From assembly GCF_030272615.1 (NCBI RefSeq), contig NC_081413.1:602766709-602830708 (forward strand): a DNA stretch of 64,000 nucleotides. Reading direction: 5' to 3'. Positions within the stretch are counted from its first letter, which is position 1, and every line of letters begins with the position of its first letter. A program made the position numbers and the translations under genes. The stretch comes from Cryptomeria japonica. Taxonomy: Eukaryota > Streptophyta > Pinopsida > Cupressales > Cupressaceae. Under the pieces are notes generated by a model, which was not told the DNA's origin, ran no database searches, and worked only from the letters and a program-made list of their open reading frames with translations. This document shows, in pieces, positions 10,933 to 23,145 of this stretch.

Positions 10933-13284
10933 TTATGCAAAGGATTGGATAAGAGGGATGGAAGGGTAAAAAAGAGGTGTTGGATAATGGATGAGATGTT
11001 GGAAGAATTGTGTAGGGTTAGATGGAAATGTTGGAAAGATCAACATTGGCACATGCCTTGAGGGATGGTGGACATATGGAGGAGAAGTGAATCTCAGATT
11101 TTGAGATTTGGATGGAGGAAAGGTTACAAATTTTGGGGCATAAGAACCAAAAATGGATGAAGGAGGTGATGGAGGAATAGACTCGAAAGGTTTGGATGGA
11201 GGAACAACAATTTTGGATGCCAATTTTGATTTTGATTTTTCTTTAGATTGTTGTGCTTCAAGAACCCGCTTAGGGATCCACATGGTTTTTTATTTTTCAT
11301 GCTTTTGTAGTTCCTTAGAGCGCATTGCTTGTACAAGTTCCTTAGGAACCCATATAACTTTTGAATTTTCTTCTTTCTTTGTGGGCCTTTGTGGCGTTTT
11401 GTATGTTTCTTTTTCTTTTTGGATCATAGTTTTCTTTGTTTTGACATGTCGATTAGATGGGACATGTTGATCCTTGAATACATGTGGATTACCTAACTTA
11501 TGACTTTTATGCTTGGCATCCAAATTTCTTGGAGAAGGAAAATAATGTATGATTGGATAGGAATGATATGGAGGTATTTTAGATGGATGGAAGGTACTCG
11601 AATACATGTGCCTTTGTTGATCCCGCATAAGGGATGGAGGGATATAGGGACCTAGAATGGATGGAAGCAATGAAGGGGAAGGCATGTATTTGGATTTAAC
11701 TGGATAAATGCAGGATTTATGAGAGATACCAACATCTTGAGAAATGTCCCTGAGGCCATGACCTTTAACACTTTCTTTAATATGGAGGGGTTCTTGCTTG
11801 TGGAGATCTACCCCTTTGCCTTTATAAATATTTTGACCCGTATGATACACTTTGCTTTGGAAAGAAGGCACGAGTCCATTATGAGATGGAGATGGAATGT
11901 AGGGAATGATAGGATCATGATAGGTATTTGTAGGCATGATGGATCCTTGAGGTGAATATGGAGGATTATGAAAAGGAGATGAAGGGATACTTTGATCTTG
12001 ACATGGAAGAGGACCATTGGATAGAGTAGGAAGGGTGTTTGACTCTTCATTTTGAATAGGACCATTTGAAAAGATGGAAGAGGCATCATGATCTTGCTTA
12101 GGAAGTGGATTAGGAATGGGATTTGGAAGGATGCTTTGATCTTGAGATGGAAGGGGGCCATCTTGGAATAAATGGAAAGGTATAATGGGATCATAATGGG
12201 ATTCTAGTGAAATAGGATCTTTTTTATTCATTAGATGGGATTGAGGAGTTTTGGTGCCTTGATCTTGATTTATGATAGGACTGGTTTCTTCATTTTTCAG
12301 ATTATCCTCTTGACATGGAGTCACTTCTAAGGAAGGGATAGGATTTTTCATAGGCGTAGGGGATTCTTGGAAGGTCTCCATATTTTGACATGATGGGGAA
12401 GCATTTTGGAAAGGGCCTTCTGGAGTGGGTATGATTGGAATTGGAGTGCATGATGGCATAGGATCTAGGATTTTTAAATCATGTGAGAAACTTGTAGCAA
12501 TATTGGCATTAACTTGGATTTCCATAGGAGATAGCCCTTGAAGGTCAACACGAGAAGTTTCATTGTTTGAAGGAGATGGTATGGATTGTTGTTGAGAATT
12601 CTTAGGAGATGAAGGCATCATGGAAGGGATGGAGGCTACATATGGAGCCTTGCTAGACATAGGTTCATGATTTTGATCATGCTTAGAAATAGTTCCTTCT
12701 TTTTCTTTAGGTGAGTCATTAGGATCTTCAATTTCAATGACACCATTATCAATGAGATCTTGAATCTTATGTTTTAATTCTATGCAATGCGAAGTCTTAT
12801 GTTAATTTTGTCTATGATATGCACAATACTTACTCAAAAATTCCCATCTCCATGTGGTCTTTTTAGGTAATATGATAAGATTGTTCTTAAGAAGCTCTTC
12901 CAAAGCTAACTCAATAGATTGCCCCAAAGGTGTAAACTGTCTATCTAGGGAATATTTGGAGGAAATGTCTTTACGTCTTGGTGAAGGTGTTTTGTGATCT
13001 TGTTTGAGATTTGGCTTTTGATTGTCAATTATTTGTTGGTATTTGATTGTCAAATCATATAATTGTTTTAGCATTCCTTGAAGTTTCTCACTCTTGATAT
13101 CATGCATTTGTTTTTCAAATGGAGTCATTGATTTATTTTGTTGGATTTCCATGTCATATATTTCTTTCTTGATATCTTGAAATATTTGAGCAAAGGTAGC
13201 CATGGGAATTGGAGCTAAGGTATCCATGAGATTCTTACTTTTGTCAAAAAAAGATTTAGAAGAGCTTCTGGTTTGAACAGGCAT
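10933..13284 (-). pseudogene. TE3 gag-like polyprotein with two in-frame stops
   Basis: A single minus-strand frame runs 13284 to 10933 (about 780 codons), broken only by stops at about 12802 and 11290. It starts MPVQTRSSSKSFFDKSK. Residues 30-110 are charged and probably helical. At about residue 155-165 is WEFLSKYCAYHRQN, followed after the first stop by HKTSHCIELKHKIQDLIDNG. This Cys/His pattern resembles the zinc-binding segment of Tat-type plant gypsy Gag proteins. The middle is very rich in Pro, Ser, Asn and Gln, with short repeated phrases. The C-terminus has two related blocks, IWVPKELVQAMRSKE and MWIPKRVLEAQQSKE, on either side of the second stop. No protease or RT follows. Confidence 0.65.
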
Positions 13285-15220
13285 TTACAACTGGGAGGAC
13301 CGAGAGCTAAATGTGTTGCAGAAGTCAAGATCAAATTGTAGCTAGTAGTTCTTTTAATGTAGTGATTTAGGAGAAGTAACTAAGATCTGGTTTGGTTTCA
13401 GGAATGATCTATCCTGTGTAAGACGTTATCTAGGTTAACTTAGGTTTGATAAGATGTTGTTTGAACTAGCTGAGAGATGATCGACAAAATCGTGCAACGC
13501 AACGACAGGGGTACACTATCAAGGTTGTTTATGCTCAAGAGGATAATGACCAGTTTTATGCTTGTTGTAGACTGATCTGGGAAACTTTGACTGTTTTGAC
13601 TGACCAGATCAGGAATTCATACGACAGAGGATTGGACAGAGACGAGATTCTAAAAAACAGAGTTTCAATGACTGACGACTACTAGTTTTTGATAAGGACT
13701 AATGTTTCAATGACTAACAATGACCAGTTTGGACATGGATAGAGTTTATCACTGAATTGTTTGATATTGTTTCATTCATTTTCTCCAATTTCAGTATTTC
13801 ATTTTCAGTTTCAGGGATGAAAACACAGAAAACACACAAGATATATAATAATTCAATCACAACATGCTAACCCTATGGAGGTTGGCATAGAGAAGAAAAC
13901 CTTTGCTTGCTGACTTAGGTACACACCCAATAGCTAATCAGAATATGGTCATTGAGTCTCACACAATGGATTCTCAACGCCCTATTAGCTAACTCCAAAC
14001 GCTAATGGGGGCACGATATGGCAAGTGTCTTGGGAGAGTTACTATCTCTCTTGCACAAAGATTATCAACCTTTCGGAGGTGAATCGGGTAGCTTCTAATC
14101 TTATAGTTCTTAGTCAGGAATTCCATTTGAAATTACCCCTTGAAGTCACACAAGCATGATTGAGGCCTATAGCCTGACAAGGTACTGAAACAAGTTGTAG
14201 TCACGTAAACATGATTGAGACCGTGAGGCCCTACAAAATGCCCGATATGAGAGATCTCAAAGAGAAAACTCAAATAATCCCATCCTCTGAGACTTTAATC
14301 ATCAGAGACCTATTTATTATAGTGAGTTGGAATGCTCAGGTCTAGTTGTACTCACTTGGGTCATTCTCATAGGGTGATTACTTTTTCCCATTGTGACAGG
14401 CCCGCTAAAGGTACACAAATCTCAAAACTTAGAAAAAAGCTTCAAGGGTCTAGATTTCTGATTGTCTATAAAAGACAAGAGCATACTCTCCTAACTCTTA
14501 GATTTTTCTGAAAACACAAAAGACAGATTTGTTCATTAACCAGATAGCAATTTAAGTGCCTAAAAATGAATTTAAAGAATACACAATATTTGGTCAATTT
14601 TCTCTTTAGGCAACCTGCAAAAACAACGCATCAGTAATCATGTTGTTTTTATTCTTTGACAGGCGTATGTTTGATTGATAGATTCTTTGACAAGCGTCCT
14701 GCAAGAAATTGGTTAGGTTGTAAAAATCTCAGGTAGACAGAAGACAATTCAGGGTCAACATTAGCATAATCAAAATTTAAGCAAAAAATCTTGAAAGGTA
14801 ATCTATTTTTAATCTATCAGAACACAGAATCGTATGACAATCTTCATAAAACATAACGACAGGACGATTTTATCGTATGAGTTAGAAATCAATACAGAAT
14901 GACAAAAGATAGCATAAGCAGTGTGTCGTACGAGTTAGAAATCAACACAGAATGACAAAAGATAGCATAGGTAGTGTGTCGTATGAGTTAGAATTCAACA
15001 TAGAATGATAGATTATAAAAGCATCAGTATGTCGTACGAGTGAATATTCTGATTCATACGACAATGTAAAGGATATGATCTTATTTCGTACGAGAAACTA
15101 CAGGCATCAATATAATGTCGTACGATGCAGTGAAACTGCTCGTATGATATTTCGTAGAGGTTGTACGGACAAAACCTGCAAATAAACAAAAATGATTTTG
15201 AGGCCAAAAAAATAGTTTCT
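13285..15220 (-). other. TE3 leader between PBS and gag
   Basis: No gene seen in about 1.9 kb. It is punctuated by CGTACGA/CGTATGA words (about 13618, 14830-15147) and by CGACAGG words (about 13505 and 14856). The tandem array at 14874-15032 lies near the PBS end. Long structured leaders are common in Tat-type elements. Confidence 0.5.
14874..15032. repeat. 53-base tandem repeat, three units, in the TE3 leader
   Basis: Units start at 14874, 14927 and 14980, each exactly 53 bases. Units 1 and 2 are nearly identical; unit 3 is diverged at its end. Each opens with CGTAYGAGTTAGAA. The palindrome TCGTACGA (or TCGTATGA) recurs at 14873, 14926, 14979, 15032, 15086, 15118 and 15140, so the spacing is close to 53 for five copies and then shortens. 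Confidence 0.85.
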
Positions 15221-15238
15221 ACCCCACGGTGGGCACCA
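15221..15238 (-). other. TE3 primer-binding-site-like sequence
   Basis: On the minus strand it reads TGGTGCCCACCGTGGGGT, starting four bases from the LTR end. From memory, TGGCGCCCACCGTGGGG-type sequences follow the 5' LTRs of many plant Ty3/gypsy elements of the Tat group. I do not assign the tRNA. Confidence 0.55.
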
Positions 15239-15242
15239 GAAA

Positions 15243-16342
15243 TGTGTGTGTGAAAAGTGGACCTGTATCTGTATCTACAATACACAACACTTCAATCAAG
15301 TCATTACATGCATGGTTAGACAGATATAAACATGAATATGAAAACCATAACAAATCGACCCATTGCCTTCTAAAAGATGCGAGTATAAGATTGCTCTCAG
15401 ATCTATATAAGCATTCCAATGACTAGACAACACCAAGACGAAGGATTTTAATCTATATGAGCATGATATTAATGCTAGATGGATGCAAGATTAATCTAAC
15501 AAGATTTAAGCAATAAATGAGGTAAATGATCTAAATATGTACGCAATATTCTCAATTAACCTAGAGCAAAATCAGCATAATAACAATATATTCTCTAGGA
15601 ATTTTGAATTAGAGATGAAGGCCTGAATTTATAGAAAATTCATAAAGAAACAAAAGGTTGAGATCAAATGATGATGAGCGGTCAAGATTTTCCAAGAGGA
15701 AGCACAATCTAGGTGAATTGATGTGATTTGATGCTTTTCTTAGTTTTAAAGGAAATTGAACTAAAATTAAGATAAAATCAGGAAAAAACTGATTTATTCT
15801 CTATTTCATTCAATTTTAATATTTAATTGTTTTAATTGCTTTCTTTGAGATTATTTATCAATTTTTAATTTGTTTTTCAAGATTATCTCCAATTGATTTC
15901 TTTTCTCAAATTTTTAATTTTTTTTTGTCAATTAATTCCTTTTTTGATTTATTTCCTTTTTTGAAGATTTGTGCTCATAATTTCCAATTCCTCTTTCTTG
16001 ATTTGTTTCCATTTTTGAAGATTTATGACAATTTTAATTTATTTTTCAAATTAATTTCTCTTTTTGATGATTTAATGGCAAATTGATTTATTTAATTAAA
16101 TATGCAAAAGATATTTAATTAAAATAAATAAGATAATTGTTTAAAATGATTTACTTGGAATGATTTAATTAATTAAATAAATATTTAATTAATATTGATT
16201 GATTAATTTTGCCATGTGACATTTGATGATTTTAGAATTAATTGTGTGCTCAAGATTTATTTAATTGCCTTTGGTTAGGACCTTGGTGATGTTGTCGAGA
16301 TTAGGGGCTCATGGTTTAGATGACCATTTTTAGGGTATTACA
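15243..16342 (-). repeat. TE3 5' LTR (inferred)
   Basis: On the element strand it starts TGTAATACCC (ending at plus-strand 16342) and ends CACACACA (15243), giving 1,100 bases with TG...CA ends directly outside the PBS-like site. The right two thirds are extremely AT-rich (15780-16230), with repeated TTTAATTT and ATTTAATTAA words. The partner LTR was not found. Confidence 0.55.
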
Positions 16343-17124
16343 CAATCAAACCTATTATTTGATCATTCTTATTACCCCAAACTAATTGCTTCCATTTATT
16401 TTTTGGCTCAAGAATGAGTCCATAAAGATGAAGTAATAGATTAATCCATCAACAATGTGTGATAAATTTTTTTGCCCATGACTCATAATTTTCCTTAGTC
16501 AAAGTGATAATAGAAGGATGTGTTACTTAACCCATGATTACATCAATGATACACTTCTCACATCATGAATAGAGATCAGCAAAATGAATTTGTGCAAGCC
16601 AAGATTAAAAATTCAACAGATAAAATTTGGCACACAACAGAAAAATACCTTCTCCACTACGAAGTTGACAAAAAAAACTTTTTGTCGATATTTGGATTGC
16701 AAAAAAAGGCCTCTATTGGAAAAAGTGAAACAAAAAAGGCCTATAAGAGGCACTTTAAGGCACAAGAAGCTGAATTTTGAAGGCACCTAGTCACTACATA
16801 TGACCACAATTGTGTACTAAGAAAAAAATGGACCTTTTGAAATTGAGAGATTCTTGATTGCACAATTATGTGGCATGTACCACAATCCACACGGCAAGCC
16901 ACAAACTTACCACAGCAAGATTTCAACTCACATTATGATGAACAACACAGTGGTATATAAAGAGTGAAGTACCCCTTTCCAAAACAAATATGGGATATAT
17001 GCTCATACATTATGCACACATGCCCACCACTATGAAAGTTCAAGCACAAAGGAGAAACCCTAGTCAAAAATATTTCTTGCAACTTTAGCAAGGAATAAAG
17101 TAAACCTCAAATAAAACACAAAAC
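16343..17124. other. Unassigned region between TE3 and TE4
   Basis: I see no recognisable gene or repeat. A plus-strand frame of 71 codons (16565-16780) overlaps another of similar length and resembles nothing known; both are probably chance. The last five bases (AAAAC, 17120-17124) are the candidate TSD of TE4. This may be one of the few stretches of older genomic DNA here. Confidence 0.4.
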
Positions 17125-17318
17125 TATTGGCAATAGCAAAGAAGGAAAACTGAGAGGGGGGTGAATCAGTTTCCACCATATTAAACCAATTAAGCATAAC
17201 CTCAAATCTAATCAACTGTAACAAAAATAAAGATAACAACAATAATAGCAACACACATAGCACCAATATTTTTGACGTGGAAAACCCGGTTAAGGGAAAA
17301 ACCATGGTGGGAACCTAC
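17125..17318 (-). repeat. TE4 3' LTR, first part (split by TE5)
   Basis: It begins TATTGGCAATAG, matching TGTTGGCAACAG at the other LTR (37695) with TG mutated to TA. It carries the G-loop inverted repeat GAAAACTGA ... TCAGTTTCC (one mismatch) and the block GACGTGGAAAACC...GGTGGG. It stops at GAACCTAC, where TE5 entered. Confidence 0.85.
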
Positions 17319-18538
17319 TATTAGACATTTTAGATAACCAGAAGACAACTGAGAGGTAGGGGGTGAATCAGTTGTCACAGATTACCAGAAGCATTAGCAA
17401 TTTAAACTTTAATAGGTGAACCCAAAATAATAATATCCGAATAGTAGTTAATCCAATTAAGCATAAACAATAATCATAGAATAAAAGCCATCCACACAAC
17501 ACCAAGATTTGTACATGTAAAACCCAGTAAAGGGAAAAACCACGGTGGGAAGCCTACCCACAATCAGATAATACTTTTGCAGTAAGTATGTGAATTACAA
17601 TGAAGGGGCCTGCACTTGCAGGAAGGCCAACAACCTAGAGCACACTGATCATCACAAAATGAGTCTCATTGACTACATATAAATCCATACTACAATCCGA
17701 AGAAGTGTTGAACTGCAAAAGATAGCATCTCCTATGCCTGAGTACAGTTTCGGTTAAGCTCAATACCAGAGGACTAAATACTCTTACACAAACCTAATTA
17801 AATCTCCAATGAGCGACCAAATCCTCTGCCTAAATTATATTACATTATTCACACATTACATTCCTTGACCATGACCTCTTACATTAACCATGATGATCTA
17901 CAATGAGATCTTACATCTATTTATACAAACCCTTGACCATAAACAATCAGGTCAGCCACCAAACAATAAATCGATTACATAATTAAAAACCATGTCGGCC
18001 TTAGACCAAACAAGTAATAACAATACATAAGACATCCCAGAAATACAACAATAGGTCATATACACACGTTACATTAATGTTTGTCCATAACCTAGATCAA
18101 CTGGGACCAAGTATAGGTCCAAACGCTTCAGTAGTGATCTCTAAAGGACAAGTCTCAAACATGATTACCAACATCATCCTGAAACTCCATCAGAAGCTAC
18201 ACCAATACCACTTATGTAATTCATCAAAGATCTCCATCAAAACTTCTGTCGGTGAAACCCTCATTGGAACCAGAAACCAAGCATCTAAGCAAGCAGGATA
18301 GCATCCAATCTCCAGACCAAAACCAATTGATCAAGTATGAGTTTAAGCATTATGAACAAACCAATTCCATTACCAGATTATACCAGATCCTATTAGATCA
18401 TGTCGGATCCAAGTTAACCAGAAACCACTCAACCTACCATAACCAAAAGGGTGTTAGTAAAGCATCCAAACAGCTAGTGTTGACATCAATGACAAAACAT
18501 CAATGCAACACATAATCAATTCCACCAAATGGCCGACA
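17319..18538 (-). repeat. TE5 3' LTR
   Basis: It starts TATTAGAC (TG to TA decay; the other LTR has TGTTAGAT) and ends GGCCGACA. It contains a perfect 9-base inverted repeat GACAACTGA (17344-17352) / TCAGTTGTC (17368-17376) around a G-rich loop, and the conserved CCCAGTAAAGGGAAAAACC block near 17521. Confidence 0.9.
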
Positions 18539-18906
18539 ATCTCCCCCTTTGGCATTGATGGCAACACTAGATGTGACAACATCTAAGTACCAAGAAATGC
18601 CAAAAAAGTCTCCCCCTGTGGAAGACAGCCAACAATCTCCTGCATATAGCTCTGAATATCAATATCTCTCCCTTTTCATATTTCTCCCCCTTTGACATTT
18701 ATCATTTTCTTCCTTTATCTTTTTTACATCACTATCTCTCCCCCTTTGACATCAATGCCAGAAATCTGACAGAAATATCAAAGCAAAAACATAAGCCTCT
18801 GAATCTCAAAGTTGACTACTCCCCTTGAGCAGTAGCATCCTACATCAGTGTCGGAATGAATAGTATCTCCAATAATGCATGTCGGACTAATTCCAAACCG
18901 TATCAA
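18539..18906 (-). other. TE5 purine tract and 3' untranslated region
   Basis: The minus strand reads CCAAAGGGGGAGAT against the LTR (18539-18552). Further tracts are TGTCAAAGGGGGAGA at about 18683-18697 and 18735-18749, and a weaker one at 18602. No gene. The tracts are the priming sites for plus-strand DNA synthesis; duplication is shared with the other copia-type elements here. Confidence 0.75.
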
Positions 18907-20335
18907 TCAAGTCTCTACCAGAGGGGCAAAAACCCCCAATATGTCTCTCAGGTACTCAAATGCTTCCTTGGATAAAGGTTTAGTGAAAATATATGCAATA
19001 TGTTCTTTAGTATTCACATAAACCAGTCTAACTTCATTTGCTTCCACCTTCTCCTTCAAAAAGTTATACTTGATAAATATGTGCTTTGTCTTAGAATGAA
19101 TTACTGGATTCTTTGATATATCAATAGTAGCAGAGTTATCATAGTGAATAACTACCAATGCATCACAATCTACCTTTATATCCTTCAACATTTGCTTCAT
19201 CCATAAAACTTGTGTACAGTTAGTAGCAATAGCAACATACTCAGCTTCAACAGTAGATAGAGAAGTACATGACTATTTCTTGCTATACCATGAAACCAAC
19301 TTTTTTCCAAGAAAGAAAGCTCCACCGGAATTACTTTTTCGGTCATCAACATCTCCAGCCCAATCAACATCTGTATATGCACATAAAGTAAAGTTATCAT
19401 CCTTAGGGTACCACAAACCATATTCTGATGTACCTTGCAAGTATCTAAAAATCTTTTTCACCGCTATCACATGATTTTCTCTAGGATCACTCTAAAATCT
19501 TGAAATAATACAAACATCATTCATAATGTCAGGCCTAGTCTGAGTCAAATAAAGCAGACCTCCAATCATAGATTTGTATCTTGTAGGATTTACTGATGCA
19601 GAAACATCTTTTCTTGTCAATTTCTCACTTGTAACCATAGGTGTACTTACCGGTTTAGAATCTCCCATACCAAATTTCTTCAACAATTCCTTAACATATT
19701 TAGTTTGACAGATAAAAATGCCTTTGTCAGTCTGAGTAATCTGCAAACCTAAGAAAAATTTCATCTCACCAATCATAGACATCTCAAATTATTTCTCCAT
19801 ATTCTTAGAAAATTCTATGCATAACTTATCTTCACCTCCAAATATAATGTCATCAACAAATACTTCAACAATTAGTATATCATTATCAGTGATTTTATAA
19901 TATAAATTACTTTCAGTACTACCCTTAGTAAAACCAAGCTTCAAAAGATATTTATCCAACCTTGTATACCAAGCTCTAGGTGCTTGTTTCAATCCATATA
20001 AAGCTTTCCTTAACCTGCAAACCATATCAATATCATCTAATAGTGAAAAACCATCAGGTTTCTCAATATAAACTTCCTCATCAAGATCCCCATTCAAAAA
20101 TGCACATTTAACATCCATCTGATAAACCTTGTAGTATTTATAAGCAGCATATAGGCAACAAATAATCTTACAGCTTCAATCCTAGCTACCGATGCAAAAG
20201 TCTCTCCATAATCAATTCCTTCCTTCTGAGAATATCCTTTACAAACCAATCTAGCCTTATTCCTTATAAATTGACCATCCTCATTCAATTTATTCCTAAA
20301 AACCCATTTAGTTCCAATGACATTTTTATTTTTAG
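18907..20335 (-). pseudogene. TE5 reverse transcriptase / RNase H, broken
   Basis: Copia RT and RNase H are readable in several frames right to left. [23 protein letters not shown] (20118), [17 protein letters not shown] (about 20020), the catalytic motif FVDDIIFGG (about 19850), then FFLGLQITQT and SKPVSTPM (19780-19640). RNase H: ADVDWAGDVDD-type segment (about 19370-19330), DNSATIDISKNPVIHSKTKH (about 19140-19080) and the closing IFTKPL (about 18970). Stops occur near 19789, 19492 and 19200, with frame changes near 20100 and 19270. It would copy element RNA into DNA if intact; it is not. Confidence 0.85.
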
Positions 20336-20367
20336 GCTAGGGAACCAAAGTCCATGTGTTATTTTTC

Positions 20368-21630
20368 TCAATCTGATCTAATAGATTCTTCCATAGCTTT
20401 TAACCAAAATTCATCTTTATATGCCTCAATTACTGATACCGGTTCAACTTGTGAAATTAAACATACCTCATTAGTTGCCAATCTTCTTCTTGTCATCACT
20501 CTATTGCTCTTATCCCCAATGATTTGATCTTCAGAATGATTCAATCTCACATACCTAGGAGTCTTCTGACTCTCTGTTCCTCTTCCCTGTTCTTCAGATA
20601 CTGTAGAATTCTCCGATGTTTCTGGAGTAACTAGTTCAACTCTCTGTTCCGGTAAAGGTGCTACTGGTTCATATATAATTATTTCCACTATTGGTTCCTT
20701 CTCATAAACTCTGATTTGACTTATGTTCAGCTCATCTACTTTGACATTAGCACCCTCCACAATTCTCTGCAATCTCTTGTTATAACATTTATATGCTTTT
20801 CTTTCATTAGAATTACCAAGAAATATTCCTTCATCACATCTAGGATCAAATTTCCCAATAGTATCATCTCTCCTAATATAAGATTTACTACCAAAAATTC
20901 TGAAATACTTAACTATAGGTGTATTGCCAAGCCATAATTCATAAGGTGTCTTACTAGTTTCTCCTTTGATATGTACTATGTTGAATGTGTAAACCGGTGT
21001 ACTCACTACTTCTCTCCAGTAGATATGAGGTAGATTAGCCTCCATCATCATTGTTCTAGCAGCATCCAAGGTAGTTATATTTTTCCTTTCCACAACTCCA
21101 TTCTGCTGAGGTGTCCGGGGAGCAGAAAATTGTCTTCTTATACCATGTTTGTCACAAAAGTTATTAAACTCACCAGATGTGAATTCTCCACCATGATTTG
21201 ATCTCAAACATTTAATCTTCAATCATGTCTTAGTTTCCATTTTAGCCTTAAAGATTTTAAAATTTTCAAATGCTTCAAATTTTTCTCTCAAAAAAGTAAC
21301 CCACATCATTCTAGAATTATCATCAATGATTAGCATGAAATATCTATCACCATGAAAACTTTTAACTCTAGCAGGGCCACACAAATGATTATAATAAGAT
21401 CAATAACATCATTTGATTTATCTTGTATACTCCTAAAAGAGGTTTTGACATGTTTACCCATTTGATATTCTTTACATACTGGACTATAGGGCTTCCTTAT
21501 CTTAGGTATATCTCTAACAACCTTAGTTGAATTGATCTTCATAATGCAATCAAAATTCACATGACACATCCTTTTATGCCATAGCCAACTCTCATCAATC
21601 TATGTAATCAAACATGTCTTCTCACCGGAG
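20368..21630 (-). pseudogene. TE5 integrase, broken, with a catalytic Asp replaced
   Basis: A 284-codon frame (21222-20368) carries the copia integrase core: LRSNHGGEF where the family has D at the fourth position, then RTPQQNGVVERKN with the catalytic Glu. The Asn codon is at 21196-21198, so the second residue of the DDE triad is changed. Upstream (21569-21330) the HHCC-type segment MCHVNFD...CKEYQMGK is readable, with one Cys replaced (CKEY for the usual CKEC), and the first catalytic Asp region is frameshifted. The tail contains the copia GIFLGNSN and MTRRRLATNE segments linking to RT. Confidence 0.85.
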
Positions 21631-21639
21631 TTTAAATGA

Positions 21640-21990
21640 AATATATTACCTTTTGTTTTTGTACCAGTTGCAATCTCCAAGCCAGATCTGTTAATGATTT
21701 TGCATTTTCCATCTTTGAACTGCAATTGAAACCCCTTATCTACCTATTGTCCTACACTCAAAAGATTATGCTTCAAACCTTCAACATAATAAACATTGCT
21801 AGTATTGTTCTTACCATCCAATGATATAATTCCTTTTCCCTTGATCATGCATGCCTTGTCATCTCCAAATCTAACTAGTCCACCATCAAATTCTTGCAAA
21901 GACAGAAACTTCCCTTTATCCCCAATCATATGATGTGAACAACCACTATCAATTACCCATTCATCCTTGTCCTCAATTTTAGCAGCAAGC
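21640..21990 (-). pseudogene. TE5 aspartic protease and pre-integrase segment
   Basis: The protease signature WVIDSGCSHHM is readable at about 21962-21928, followed by FLSLQEFDGG, IKGKGIISLDGKN and YVEGLKHNLLSVGQ (to 21744), the typical copia protease order. The active-site DSG is intact. The frame breaks downstream near 21740-21640. Confidence 0.85.
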
Positions 21991-22179
21991 TCCTTCTCCT
22001 TAGGTACATTCTCTTCCAGTGCCAGATCATCTTCGCAGAGTTTTATGTTGGTTCATCATCTGAATCTGTAATGCCTTCCTCATCCTCTATGTAGCATGAT
22101 TTGTCTTTGTTTTTCTTGAATCTATACTTGTTCTTATATCCAGGGTTAGGCTTAAATGATCTTTTAACTCTTTCTTCAA

Positions 22180-23000
22180 ATCTTGAATTCCTTTCAGGAC
22201 ATTTAGATGCAAAATGACCAATCTTATTGCATGCAAAACATTTAAAAGGTGTGTTTCCTTCATACTTACTTCCTACCAGTCCTTTCGGTACTCTTCTAGC
22301 AAATAGTGCTTCAAGTTTCTCAAACTCATCATCTTCTCTTCATATCTTCTAATTCTTTTGCATATAAATCTTTCCAGTCTTTCTTACCGATTGCAGATGT
22401 AGATGCATGAAAAGCTGGTTCAGTCTTCACAGCTCCAGAAGGTCCAAATTCCTCAAGCTCAAAAGCAGATAGTTTCCCAACCAAAGTATCTTTGTTGACA
22501 GATGTATTAGCCATTGTTCTCAACTCACTGATAGCAGTAGCCTTCATTTTGTAAGCCGGTGGTAGGGCTCTCAAGACTTTACAAACAATTTCATCTTCAC
22601 TCAGAGTTCCACCACAATATTGAATTCCCATAACAATATCATTTACTCTTTCCATGAATGCAGTAATCCTTTCATCTTCTTCCATCTTTAGGTTTTCATA
22701 TCTCACCCGGTAACCTTCAAGTTTAGCAATCTTCACTGTAGGGTCACCTTCATTAAGAGTCTGCAACTTATCCCATATAGCCTTTCCAGATGATTTGTCT
22801 GTTAATCTCATTATTTGTTGATCAGAAAGTGCACACAAGAGGGCTTCTCTTTCTCTACAATCATTCTCAAGCTCCTTGTTTAGGTTAGCCAGAGGAGGAT
22901 TGCCAGATCCTAGATTATAGAGTATGACACCATTCTGTATGATCTCCCAAATCTCCTTGCCAAGACATCTCAGATGAGTCTACATCTGAATCTTCCATAC
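22180..23000 (-). pseudogene. TE5 gag, copia type, with one zinc knuckle
   Basis: A 169-codon core (22838-22329; the frame extends upstream to about 22995 with a stop) carries the copia gag capsid pattern: HLRCLGKEIWEII, LTDKSSGKAIWDKLQTLNEG, KLEGYRVRYENLKMEEDERI, VCKVLRALPPAYK and LVGKLSAFELEEFG. After a frame break, the CCHC knuckle CFACNKIGHFASKC lies at about 22240-22199. Gag packages element RNA in virus-like particles. Confidence 0.85.
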
Positions 23001-23130
23001 TATTTAATTTGTTCCTTCAAGCCTTGGTATATCCCTTCCAAATATATCTCCAGAAGAACTGGATAAACTTGAACTATTAATCACCATAGGATCTTCCTCA
23101 AGTGGTTAAGCTTTCTGCGGAGAGGACCAA

Positions 23131-23143
23131 AGCTTGGATACCA
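23131..23143 (-). other. TE5 primer-binding site
   Basis: The minus strand reads TGGTATCCAAGCT two bases from the LTR end. The usual plant initiator-Met tRNA PBS is TGGTATCAGAGC, so this is a decayed version. Confidence 0.85.
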
Positions 23144-23145
23144 AT

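Larger units (their letters stand above)
7611..16342 (-). mobile_element. TE3: pol-less element with Tat-like gag; left end uncertain
   Basis: Read right to left: a 5' LTR (15243-16342), a PBS-like site (15221-15238), a leader of nearly 2 kb with tandem repeats, a gag frame (13284-10933), then about 3.3 kb with no pol. I cannot find the matching 3' LTR, so the left boundary is only where TE2 similarity ends. The gag motif CAYHRQN...HC and the leader arrangement resemble Ty3/gypsy Tat-lineage elements (family knowledge). It is either a gag-only non-autonomous element or an autonomous one that lost pol and its 3' LTR by deletion. Region 7611-10932 could include a second, unrelated repeat. Confidence 0.55.

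Noticed and set aside
11290-12660. 456-codon proline-rich frame as a host extensin-like or nuclear gene.
   Set aside because: It is in the same frame as the CAYHRQN gag segment upstream and a third segment downstream, separated only by single stops, and has no signal peptide.
14874-15147. Regularly spaced repeats resembling a CRISPR array.
   Set aside because: Units are directly adjacent 53-base repeats without unique spacers, in a plant retrotransposon leader; no cas genes.
16565-16790. Two overlapping 68-71 codon frames in the TE3-TE4 gap as a small gene.
   Set aside because: Two different frames are open over the same bases, A-rich composition explains it, and nothing resembles a known protein.
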